Assembly: GCF_001513785.1 (NCBI RefSeq)
Contig: NZ_LNQS01000011.1
Location: forward strand, 112,908-176,907
Direction of reading: 5' to 3'
Source of the DNA: Rheinheimera sp. EpRS3
Lineage (GTDB): Bacteria > Pseudomonadota > Gammaproteobacteria > Enterobacterales > Alteromonadaceae
Length of the DNA stretch: 64,000 nucleotides
Part shown: in pieces, positions 7,643-15,594 of the stretch
How the letters are laid out: every line of letters starts with the position of its first letter
Position numbering within the stretch: position 1 is the first letter of the stretch
Made by a program: the position numbers and the translations under genes
Notes under the pieces: model-generated
What the model saw: the letters and a program-made list of their open reading frames with translations, nothing else
Databases searched by the model: none
Told to the model about the DNA's origin: nothing

Positions 7643-8242
7643 TTAATACTTAATGCTGCAACCATAAGGCTTGGTAACGGCCGGGTCGGGCTTTCCACCA
7701 GCTAGTACAGCTTTGGCGGCGTTGGCAAAAAGTGGTGTGGCTTTGCTGATATCGTCCACTTTGGCAGACGGAATACTGTCGATACCCCCCATATACTGCA
7801 GCACACCGGCTTTATCGATGACATACATATGTGGTGTGGTTTTAGCGTCATAGGCTTTACCTACTACACCGCTTTCATCAAATACCACGGCCGTAGGTGC
7901 TGCATCGCGGCTGGCGGTAAGCTCATCTGCTTTAGCCGGGCTAACATGCCCTTGTTTGCCCGGTGCCGAAGAAATAACAGTAAGCCATACCACATCCTGC
8001 CCGGTCAGGTCACTCTGCAGCGCCTGCATATTGCCACTGTAATGTTTCACTACAAACGGGCAATCATGGTTAGTCCATTCCAGTACCACATTTTTACCGG
8101 CAAAATCTTTTAAGCTATGGCTATTACCTTTGGTATCCACCACAGTAAAGTCAGGGGCCGCTGTGCCTACTTGTGGTGCCGCACTTAAACCCAGTGACAA
8201 TAATGCTGCCGAGGCAGTCAGTACCAGATGACGTAATTTCAT
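7643..8242 (-). CDS. periplasmic thioredoxin-fold redoxin (peroxiredoxin-like)
   Basis: A 199-residue protein with a clear signal peptide (MKLRHLVLTASAALLSLGLSAA), then an AhpC/TSA-type redoxin domain (VGTAAPDFTVVDTKG). The single active-site cysteine is in WTNHDCPFVVKHY, and a second cysteine sits near the C-terminus (PYGCSIKY). There is no CxxC, so it acts as a peroxiredoxin-like or one-cysteine thiol protein rather than a disulfide isomerase. The gene starts 37 bp after the DsbD-like gene on the same strand, so the DsbD-like protein may reduce it. Substrate unknown. Confidence 0.8.
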   Translation of the reverse strand: MKLRHLVLTASAALLSLGLSAAPQVGTAAPDFTVVDTKGNSHSLKDFAGKNVVLEWTNHDCPFVVKHYSGNMQALQSDLTGQDVVWLTVISSAPGKQGHVSPAKADELTASRDAAPTAVVFDESGVVGKAYDAKTTPHMYVIDKAGVLQYMGGIDSIPSAKVDDISKATPLFANAAKAVLAGGKPDPAVTKPYGCSIKY

Positions 8243-8279
8243 AATGTTTACTCCTGTATTATCCAGGCCTGTCAGGCCG

Positions 8280-10340
8280 TTAAGGTTGACTACTCAGTCG
8301 CGCTAACGTCTGCGGCAAAGTGTCAGGGGTTAAAATCTGTGGCAGTACTTGTGGCGGCTGTCCCGGCCAGTACAACACATACAACGGCACACCATCACGC
8401 TGATACAACCGCAAATACTCGGTTATAGCGCTGTCACGCAGTGTCCAGTCGCCTTTTAAGTAAGTAACATCGTACAACGCCAGCGCGGCTTTGCTGCTGT
8501 CAGTGTTTAGCGCCATCCGCTCGTTTACCAGACAGGTAATACACCAGTCTGCGGTCATATTAACCAGCACCGGCTTACCCTGCTCACGCAGCTGCTTAAG
8601 TGTAGCGGCAGACCACGGCTGCCAGTGTTGTGTATCACTGCTTTGCACCTGTGGTGCTGCCTGTTTGGGCGCCAGCACAGGTAACACCAAAGCAAGCAGC
8701 ACCAGCAACAGCGCAAAACCTGCACCAACGCGACCAGCCTGAGCCAGTTGCTTACGGCCCCATAACCAGCACGCAGCGGCCACACACACCAGGCCAATTA
8801 ACAGCAATGCCTGAGCATCAACCCCGGCCTGACGGCCATATACCCACAGCAGCCAGACTGCACTTAAATATAACGGATACGCCAGCACCTGCTTTAATGT
8901 GTCCATCCAGGCACCGGGTTTGGGTAATAGCCGGGCAAAACCCGGCACAAACGCCAGTAACAAAAACGGCAGTGCCATGCCCAACCCCAACGCCGCAAAT
9001 ACCAGCAGCGCCACAGGGGCGCTTTGGGTTACCGCATAGCCCAGTGCAGAGCCCATAAAGGGCGCGGTGCATGGACTGGCCACCACAACTGCCAGTACAC
9101 CGGTAAAGAACGAGCCTTTGCCACCTTTAGCGGCAGTAAGCGCTCCGCCAGTGTTCATCAAGCCCAAGCCAAATTGCACAACGCCGGATAAACTTAACCC
9201 CAGCGCAAACAGCAAATACACCAGCAACGCCACCATATAGGGGCTTTGTAACTGAAAGCCCCAGCCAATAGCAGCTCCGGCGGCACGCAACATAATAAGC
9301 AGCAACGCCAAGGTAACAAAACTGAGTACCACTCCGGCACTGTAGAATAGCGCATCACGCTTTTGCTGTGCCTGTTGTGTGCTGTTAGCAGCAATACTCA
9401 GCGCTTTTAGCGACAATACCGGGAATACGCAGGGCATTAAATTCAGGATCAGGCCGCCGGCTGCGGCCATCAGTAAAATTAACCACAACGCCGTGCTGCT
9501 TTGCTGGCCCTCAGTTACCAGAATTTCGGCAGCTGTTTGACGGCTTTTTGTCAGTTGCACACTGTAGGCAGTATCTGCACTCACCAATACCAGTTCAATT
9601 TGATCATCCACGCCGGAAAAATAGGTATTTAGTGGTTGTTGCAGCAGTAACTGCGTGCCCTGCTGGCTGATTTGCTGCTTTGCTGCATGATCAACCAACT
9701 CAGTGGCCGCGACAAAAAACACCGTTATATCTGTCGGTTGCTGCCAATCGATTACGGCAGAAAAAGCCCCGCCGGAGGTATCAAACTGGCCACTGATATT
9801 AAGCGGCTGCGGCAGTTGCTGCTGGGCCTGGCGAAATAAAGCGCTCTGCTCGTCCGCTAAAAGAGCATTGCTGGCTACCGATAACGTCAGGCTGAATTGT
9901 GCTTCGGCCGGAATACAGATTTCTTCACATACCAGCCAATCGGCCTGTAACTGAATATCAATAGTGTCAGAGGCATAATCAGCCGCAATGCTAAGATCAG
10001 ACAGCAAAACCGTGTTGCCTTCAAAACCGTAATTTACCAACGGCGGTATAGCGATAGCATGTGGCGTCGGCCATTGAATATCACCAGCCGTTACGCCTTC
10101 AGGCAACTGCCAGCTTAAGCTGGTCGCCAGGCCCGAGTCACCGGGGTTTTGCCAGTAGGTATGCCAGTGTTCATCCGGCACAAAATGCAGCGCCAGCCGC
10201 ACAGTTTGCCCCGGCGTTACCTGCTGATACTCACTTACCAATTCTGCTTTAAGGTGTTTTGCCGTTTGCCAGCCGGTAGTAGCTGCATGCCCGCTTATCA
10301 GCATACTGCAATAAAACAGCAAAAAAATTACCCTGCGCAT
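8280..10340 (-). CDS. DsbD-family thiol:disulfide interchange protein (ScsB-like)
   Basis: About 686 residues. From the N-terminus: a signal peptide, a DsbC/DsbD-like beta domain up to about residue 270 with its own cysteine pair (WLVCEEICIP), a DsbD transmembrane domain of about eight helices (with NLMPCVFPVL and ASPCTAPFMG holding the redox cysteines), and a C-terminal thioredoxin domain with DWCITCLVNE. The architecture carries electrons from cytosolic thioredoxin to periplasmic partners. ATG 10340 is preferred because AGAGAG precedes it and MRRVIFLLFY starts the signal; an upstream ATG at 10373 has no ribosome site. It is transcribed with the redoxin downstream. Confidence 0.88.
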   Translation of the reverse strand: MRRVIFLLFYCSMLISGHAATTGWQTAKHLKAELVSEYQQVTPGQTVRLALHFVPDEHWHTYWQNPGDSGLATSLSWQLPEGVTAGDIQWPTPHAIAIPPLVNYGFEGNTVLLSDLSIAADYASDTIDIQLQADWLVCEEICIPAEAQFSLTLSVASNALLADEQSALFRQAQQQLPQPLNISGQFDTSGGAFSAVIDWQQPTDITVFFVAATELVDHAAKQQISQQGTQLLLQQPLNTYFSGVDDQIELVLVSADTAYSVQLTKSRQTAAEILVTEGQQSSTALWLILLMAAAGGLILNLMPCVFPVLSLKALSIAANSTQQAQQKRDALFYSAGVVLSFVTLALLLIMLRAAGAAIGWGFQLQSPYMVALLVYLLFALGLSLSGVVQFGLGLMNTGGALTAAKGGKGSFFTGVLAVVVASPCTAPFMGSALGYAVTQSAPVALLVFAALGLGMALPFLLLAFVPGFARLLPKPGAWMDTLKQVLAYPLYLSAVWLLWVYGRQAGVDAQALLLIGLVCVAAACWLWGRKQLAQAGRVGAGFALLLVLLALVLPVLAPKQAAPQVQSSDTQHWQPWSAATLKQLREQGKPVLVNMTADWCITCLVNERMALNTDSSKAALALYDVTYLKGDWTLRDSAITEYLRLYQRDGVPLYVLYWPGQPPQVLPQILTPDTLPQTLARLSSQP

Positions 10341-10576
10341 AGCTCTCTCATATAACGCTCTCAAATAGTGCATTTGTGTATCGATACGAGCCTACACTGC
10401 TTTTGATCATGCCACCGACAAAATAACCACAAAACTCCGCTAAGTTGAGTATTTTTTGCGACAAAATGCTATATTAAGCCCGTTTAAACGTAACAAATGC
10501 TGTGGTCACTCCAGCAAATTAACCGTTAATAAACGCACACAAAAAAATCGCAATCCTCAACAAAAGGTTCATCTTA

Positions 10577-12820
10577 ATGAAGCTATTTACTAAGTCGGTG
10601 TTGTCAGCGGCCATTCAGGCCGGCCTGTTTAGTGCAGCTGTTGGTTTTTCTCCTGTGTTACTGGCACAGGAAAGTGACAAAGACCAAAGCGGCAAGCAGC
10701 AGGAACTGGAAACCATTACTGTTACCGCGCAAAAGCGCAGCCAGAGTATTCAGGAAGTGCCAATCTCTATCGCCACCCTGTCCGGCGAGAAGTTTGACAC
10801 CATTTTCTCTTCCGGTGATGACATTACAGCTTTGGCCATTAAGGTGCCAGGCCTGTATGCCGAAACCTCTAACGGTCGTGCGGCACCACGTTTTTATATC
10901 CGTGGTTTGGGTAATACTGATTTTGACTTAGCTGCATCACAACCGGTGTCCATTATTATGGATGACGTGGTGATGGAAAACGTGATTTTAAAAAGCTTCC
11001 CGCTGTTTGATGTGCAACAGGTAGAAGTGATCCGCGGCCCGCAAGGTACACTATTTGGCCGTAACACTACAGCCGGTATTATCAAATTTGACAGCGTAAA
11101 GCCAACCCAGGATTTTGATGCCTATGTTAAATCTACCGCCGGCACCCTCGGTATGTTTAACCTGGAAGGCGCTGTGGGTGGCGGTTTAACCGATGAACTC
11201 TCTGCACGTATGTCACTGTTATCACAGCATCGCAGTAACTGGGTAGACAACAGCTACACCGGCGAAAGCGACGTTATGGGTGGTTACAATGAACGCGCCG
11301 GCCGGTTACAGTTTTTGTATGAAACAGCCGACTTCGATGCGCTGTTAAATGTACATTCCCGCAATTACGACGGCACATCGAGCCTGTTTCGCAAAAATAT
11401 TCTGACTCCGGGCAGCGACAAGCTAAACGAAAATTATGATCGCGATACGGTGGCTTATGACGCTGATGGCTACAATCGCCAGAGTTACGATGCCTGGGGC
11501 GCCTCACTGAAGTTTGACTTCCGCTTTGATGGCATGACACTTACCAGCATTTCAGCACTGGAGCGCGCAGATGGCGGCGGTATTGGCGATATTGACGGTG
11601 GCAATCCCGGCCAGGCCGGTCCTGCTAACCCGGACAATGCGGTCACTGAAGATCAGTTAAAAGATTTAAAACAGTATACTCAGGAAATCCGTCTGGCCAG
11701 CGACACCTCTGGTCCGCTAAGCTGGCAGGCCGGTGGTTTTTACTTCGACTCAACCTTTGGTGTAAACAGTATTGACGGTTTCTTCGGTGCCACTGAAGTG
11801 TTCCACGGCAATACCAGTTGGGCGCTGTTTGGCCAAACTACCTATAAATTCACCGATAAACTGGATGTTACCGCCGGTATCCGTTATACCGACGATGTAA
11901 AAACCTTCTCGGTAGGCCAGCAAAATGTTGACGGCTTTGCTCTGGTTATCGGCGCAGCACAAATTCAGCAGTATGATCCCATCAAGGTATCTGACGACCA
12001 AATCAGCTGGGAGCTAAGCGCCAACTACCGTTTAACCGATAAAACCAGCTTATTTGCCCGTGTGGCAGAAGGTTTCCGTGCCCAGTCTATTCAGGGCCGT
12101 GATGTGGCGTTTGAAGCACCGCCGTCAGTCGCTGATTCAGAAACCATTACGTCATTTGAAGTGGGCGCTAAATCAGACTTACTGGACAACACCTTGCGCC
12201 TCAATGGTGCGGTATTTTACTACACCATTGACGACATTCAGTTATCTGCCATTGGGGGTGAAACCCAAGGCAACCAGCTGATTAATGCTGACAAAGGCGT
12301 CGGTTACGGCTTTGAGGTTGACTTTGATTACCGCGTGCTGACCAACCTGAGCCTGGGCGGCGGTTTTAGCTACAATAAAACCGAACTGAAAGACGACAAC
12401 TTAACAGTAGCACCATGCGGCTCTGGCCTGTGTACCGTGCTTGACCCGCTTAACGCGCAGGATTTAGCACTGATCAACGGTAACCCGTTCCCGCAGGCGC
12501 CAAAAACTATTCTGACGTTAAACGCGCGCTATGATTTCCCGGTACAGGGTGGTGAGATTTATGTTTACGGCGATTATCAGTTACAGGGCAAAACCAACCT
12601 GTTTTTGTATGAATCAGCCGAGTTTAAATCAAACAACAACTACGAAGCCGGTTTACGCCTAGCCTATGTTAATTACGACAGTAATTACGAAGTAGGTGTG
12701 TTTGGCCGTAATATTACTGATCAGGACAACCTGAAAGGTGCTATCGACTTTAGCAACCTGACTGGTTTTGTTAACGAGCCTCGCACCTTTGGTGTTGATT
12801 TTAAAATCAGCTTTTATTAA
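10577..12820 (+). CDS. TonB-dependent outer-membrane receptor
   Basis: 747 residues with a signal peptide, a TonB-box-like stretch (LETITVTAQKR, about residues 45-55), a plug domain (VPGLYAETSNGRAAPRFYIRGLGN; VEVIRGPQGTLFGRNTTAG) and a 22-strand-type barrel ending FKISFY. The plug is of the common pesticin/iron-siderophore-like subgroup, but the ligand cannot be read from sequence. A weak AAAGG site lies 10 bp before the ATG. No transporter or biosynthesis gene accompanies it: neighbours are the DsbD-like gene (divergent) and threonine aldolase. Confidence 0.9.
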   Translation: MKLFTKSVLSAAIQAGLFSAAVGFSPVLLAQESDKDQSGKQQELETITVTAQKRSQSIQEVPISIATLSGEKFDTIFSSGDDITALAIKVPGLYAETSNGRAAPRFYIRGLGNTDFDLAASQPVSIIMDDVVMENVILKSFPLFDVQQVEVIRGPQGTLFGRNTTAGIIKFDSVKPTQDFDAYVKSTAGTLGMFNLEGAVGGGLTDELSARMSLLSQHRSNWVDNSYTGESDVMGGYNERAGRLQFLYETADFDALLNVHSRNYDGTSSLFRKNILTPGSDKLNENYDRDTVAYDADGYNRQSYDAWGASLKFDFRFDGMTLTSISALERADGGGIGDIDGGNPGQAGPANPDNAVTEDQLKDLKQYTQEIRLASDTSGPLSWQAGGFYFDSTFGVNSIDGFFGATEVFHGNTSWALFGQTTYKFTDKLDVTAGIRYTDDVKTFSVGQQNVDGFALVIGAAQIQQYDPIKVSDDQISWELSANYRLTDKTSLFARVAEGFRAQSIQGRDVAFEAPPSVADSETITSFEVGAKSDLLDNTLRLNGAVFYYTIDDIQLSAIGGETQGNQLINADKGVGYGFEVDFDYRVLTNLSLGGGFSYNKTELKDDNLTVAPCGSGLCTVLDPLNAQDLALINGNPFPQAPKTILTLNARYDFPVQGGEIYVYGDYQLQGKTNLFLYESAEFKSNNNYEAGLRLAYVNYDSNYEVGVFGRNITDQDNLKGAIDFSNLTGFVNEPRTFGVDFKISFY

Positions 12821-12841
12821 TTGCTGAGTTAGGTATAACAG

Positions 12842-12871
12842 CCGGTTCGTCTGTATTGGACGAACCGGTTT
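12842..12871 (+). terminator. hairpin terminator after the TonB receptor, fused to repeat copy A
   Basis: A 10-bp stem CCGGTTCGTC/GACGAACCGG with a 7-nt loop is followed only by TTTG, so termination may be weak. Its 3' arm overlaps the first bases of the dispersed repeat at 12866. Confidence 0.6.
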
Positions 12872-12954
12872 GCTCACACCAACACGCCGTAAACCCATCC
12901 CTGGGGGCTCGATTCGGCCATCCTGGCCTGCAACGGTTGGCTTAGAGCAAACCG
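12866..12954 (+). repeat. dispersed terminal-inverted-repeat element, copy A (89 bp)
   Basis: The ends CGGTTTGCTC and GAGCAAACCG are perfect inverted repeats. The interior holds the family core CTCGATTCGGCCATCCTGG, with an internal GGCCA/TGGCC hairpin. It has the same orientation as copy B (21609-21703) and is opposite to copy C (54547-54635). There is no coding capacity, so any movement would depend on an enzyme encoded elsewhere. Confidence 0.85.
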
Positions 12955-13077
12955 CTTCTCCCTATGGCGTTCACATCACTTTCATCCAGCGAATAAATCT
13001 GCGCTTTCATCGATTCTGATTGCACACTTGCTTTGCCCCACTTAGTCTGTCGCCATAGTATTTTTCTGGAGCAACAC

Positions 13078-14160
13078 ATGCCGGATTTTCGCAGCGATAC
13101 CGTAACCCAACCTTCTCTTGCCATGAAAGAGCGCATGTTTAACGCAGCTTTAGGCGATGACGTGTTTAACGACGACCCCACCACGCTGGAATTACAACGC
13201 TACGCTGCAGATATGCTTGGCTTTGAAGCCGCACTGTTCGCGCCCAGTGGTACCCAAACTAATCTGATTGCCATGATGAGCTATTGCCAGCGTGGTGATG
13301 AAGCCATCGTCGGCCAGCAGTGGCATACCTACAAATGGGAAGGCGGCGGCATGGCGGTATTGGGTTCTATTCAGCCGCAACCGCTGGAGCTGCAAAACGA
13401 CGGCACCTTGTTGCTAAGCGATATTGCCGCAGCAATAAAGCCCGACGATCCGCATTTTGCCCGCACGCGCTTAATTGTGATTGAAAACACCGTTGGCGGT
13501 AAGGTATTGCCGCTTAGCTATATGCGTGATGTAGCAGCACTGGCAAAAGATAAAGGCCTGGCCTGCCATATTGATGGTGCCAGATTAATGAATGCCGCTG
13601 TGGTGCTGGCGCCACAACATAATGTTACGCCACAGCAAATGGCACGCGAGCTGTGCACGGATTTTGATTCAGTATCGCTGTGTTTATCTAAAGGTTTAGG
13701 CTGCCCGGTAGGGTCGTTATTGCTGGGCTCAGCTGATTTTATCGCCCGGGCTAAACGGGTGCGCAAAATGCTCGGTGGTGGTATGCGCCAAACCGGCATT
13801 CTGGCAGCCGCCGGCCTGTATGCGCTGGAGAACAATATTAATCGTCTGGCAGACGACCATGCTAACTGCCAACGTTTAGCCGATGGCCTGGCCGTATTAG
13901 CGGCGCAGCTACCGACACTGCAGGGCCAACTTAGCGTTTTGCCGGTGCAGAGCAATATTTTATTTACCGACATCAGCCTTGAGCTGGCAGAGCGCTTATT
14001 ACCTTATCTGGCAGAGTGCGGTATCAGGCTTACCAGCAGCAATTACCAGAGCAGCAACGGTGCTATTAAACGCGTACGCTGGGTGTGCCACCTGCAAATA
14101 AGCAGTGCTGATATTGAGCAAACACTGCAGCATATTACCGATTTCGCCAGACTGAATTAA
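13078..14160 (+). CDS. ltaE: low-specificity L-threonine aldolase
   Basis: A 360-residue fold-type I PLP enzyme cleaving L-threonine or L-allo-threonine to glycine and acetaldehyde. The PLP lysine is K205 (VSLCLSKGLGCPVGS). Other family marks are FRSDTVTQPS at the start, GDDVFNDDPT near residue 30 and ACHIDGARLMNA before the lysine. ATG 13078 has CTGGAG upstream and gives the conserved MPDFRSDT start; the frame is open 45 bp further up but lacks a site. It stands alone between repeat copy A and the msrAB fusion. Confidence 0.9.
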   Translation: MPDFRSDTVTQPSLAMKERMFNAALGDDVFNDDPTTLELQRYAADMLGFEAALFAPSGTQTNLIAMMSYCQRGDEAIVGQQWHTYKWEGGGMAVLGSIQPQPLELQNDGTLLLSDIAAAIKPDDPHFARTRLIVIENTVGGKVLPLSYMRDVAALAKDKGLACHIDGARLMNAAVVLAPQHNVTPQQMARELCTDFDSVSLCLSKGLGCPVGSLLLGSADFIARAKRVRKMLGGGMRQTGILAAAGLYALENNINRLADDHANCQRLADGLAVLAAQLPTLQGQLSVLPVQSNILFTDISLELAERLLPYLAECGIRLTSSNYQSSNGAIKRVRWVCHLQISSADIEQTLQHITDFARLN

Positions 14161-14237
14161 CCCAAATCTGAAAGCAAATGCACCTTTTGCCTGTCTGTTA
14201 CGTAAGCAGTAAAACGCAACAACAGGCAGAGGTAATT

Positions 14238-15509
14238 ATGGCCCGCTCCACGTTATTAAAACTCTTTACGGCGTTAATGCTGCTTGGCAGCACCGCACAG
14301 GCGCAAGACAACACTATGCCGGCCACACGCCACACCGACACTATCGTGGTGGGTGCAGGTTGTTTCTGGGGGGTAGAAAAACGCTTTGAAGCTATGGATG
14401 GCGTAATTGATGCCGTATCCGGCTATGCCGACGGCAATGGCGTACAACCCACTTATCGCGCTATTACGCAAAAGCGCAATCAACATAACCCGAACAACCA
14501 TGCCGAAGTGGTGCAAATTACCTTTAACCCGGCAGTAATCAGCCTGACTGCTTTGCTGCAGCACTACTTTGAAATGCATGACCCAACCCAGCTTAACCGC
14601 CAGGGTAATGATATTGGCACCCAATACCGCTCCATTATCCTGACTAACAGCCAGGCGCAGGCTGATGCTGCACAGCAGGTGCAGGCCGAGTATCAGGTAT
14701 TGCTCACCCAAGCCGGTTACGGTGCTATTACCACGCAAATAAAGCCGCTGCGCGGTTTTTTCCCGGCCGAGCAGTATCATCAGGACTATATCGCGAAAAA
14801 CCCTAACGGCTACTGCCCCGATCATTCCACCGGCGTGCGTTTTGCCGGCGATAATAAAAGCCAAACTGCAGCGGTGGATAACAGCGCTTTGCTTAGCGGT
14901 AAACACATACTGGTGATAGATTCTGAAAACTACTGCCCGTACTGTGAAAAATTTAAAGCCGAGGTGGCAAACAGTTACCAGGGCGATATTCCGCTGCATT
15001 TTCGCTATGCCAACGCAGTTAATGGTTTAACGTTGAACACCCCCACCTGGGCTACGCCAACTATTATTTTGCTGCAAGACGGCAAAGAAGTATTTGGCCG
15101 CCAGGGTTATTTAGGCCCGGACGAGTTTTATCTGTTACTGGGTAAATTTAAACTCGGCGACACTGAGGCTTTTGATGTCGCGTTTGATAAAGGCACCGAC
15201 GGCCGCTTTTGCCAGCAATATGAAATTTTTAAAAACACCCCGGATGGTGTTTTTACCGATAAGTTAAGCGGTGCAGCCCTGTTTGACACCCGCGACCGCT
15301 TTGACTCCGGCACCGGCTGGTTGTCCTTTACCAAAGCCGTTAACGGTGCGGTAATTGAAAAGCCGGACAACCGCTATGGCATGCGCCGCACTGAAATCCG
15401 CGCCAAAGTATCCGGCATTCATTTAGGCCATGTGTTTAACGACGGCCCCAATGGCAGACCGCGCTATTGCATTAACGCTACCGTGCTGGACTTTGTGCCG
15501 CGGGATTAG
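14238..15509 (+). CDS. msrAB: exported MsrA-thioredoxin-MsrB fusion, methionine sulfoxide reductase
   Basis: 423 residues from ATG 14238 (AGAGG upstream), starting with a signal peptide (LLKLFTALMLLGSTAQAQ), so a periplasmic repair enzyme. The MsrA domain (about 35-205) has catalytic C42 in GAGCFWGVE. A thioredoxin-fold segment follows (about 215-305) with C233-PY-C236 and a likely cis-Pro in TWATPT. The MsrB domain (about 320-420) has catalytic C411 in PRYCINA. Zinc-binding CxxC pairs of many MsrB proteins are absent, and the usual GWPSF reads GWLSF. The order MsrA-Trx-MsrB differs from Neisseria PilB, where thioredoxin is first. The internal CPYC domain could recycle the Msr cysteines. Confidence 0.87.
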   Translation: MARSTLLKLFTALMLLGSTAQAQDNTMPATRHTDTIVVGAGCFWGVEKRFEAMDGVIDAVSGYADGNGVQPTYRAITQKRNQHNPNNHAEVVQITFNPAVISLTALLQHYFEMHDPTQLNRQGNDIGTQYRSIILTNSQAQADAAQQVQAEYQVLLTQAGYGAITTQIKPLRGFFPAEQYHQDYIAKNPNGYCPDHSTGVRFAGDNKSQTAAVDNSALLSGKHILVIDSENYCPYCEKFKAEVANSYQGDIPLHFRYANAVNGLTLNTPTWATPTIILLQDGKEVFGRQGYLGPDEFYLLLGKFKLGDTEAFDVAFDKGTDGRFCQQYEIFKNTPDGVFTDKLSGAALFDTRDRFDSGTGWLSFTKAVNGAVIEKPDNRYGMRRTEIRAKVSGIHLGHVFNDGPNGRPRYCINATVLDFVPRD

Positions 15510-15594
15510 GAGTAAAGCTTTTAAATGAGCTATACCAGAATGGTACCCTTACATAGGTTAAGAGTTACTTGAACGATAAATTTATATATTAGTT

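Noticed and set aside
10374..10576. Possible riboswitch or cobalamin box ahead of the TonB receptor
   Set aside because: No B12-box-like motif or stable multi-stem fold seen; only an AT-rich leader and a GTTTAAAC palindrome.
12962..13058. CTATGGCG and CGCCATAG as a long-range inverted repeat
   Set aside because: Eight bases 80 bp apart are expected often by chance and form no compact structure.
13033..13077. In-frame 5' extension of the threonine aldolase gene
   Set aside because: The added residues do not match the family, and CTGGAG marks the ATG at 13078.
15510..15594. Attachment-site duplications at the edges of the AAA/S8 island
   Set aside because: I compared both flanks by eye and found no convincing direct repeat, tRNA end or integrase.
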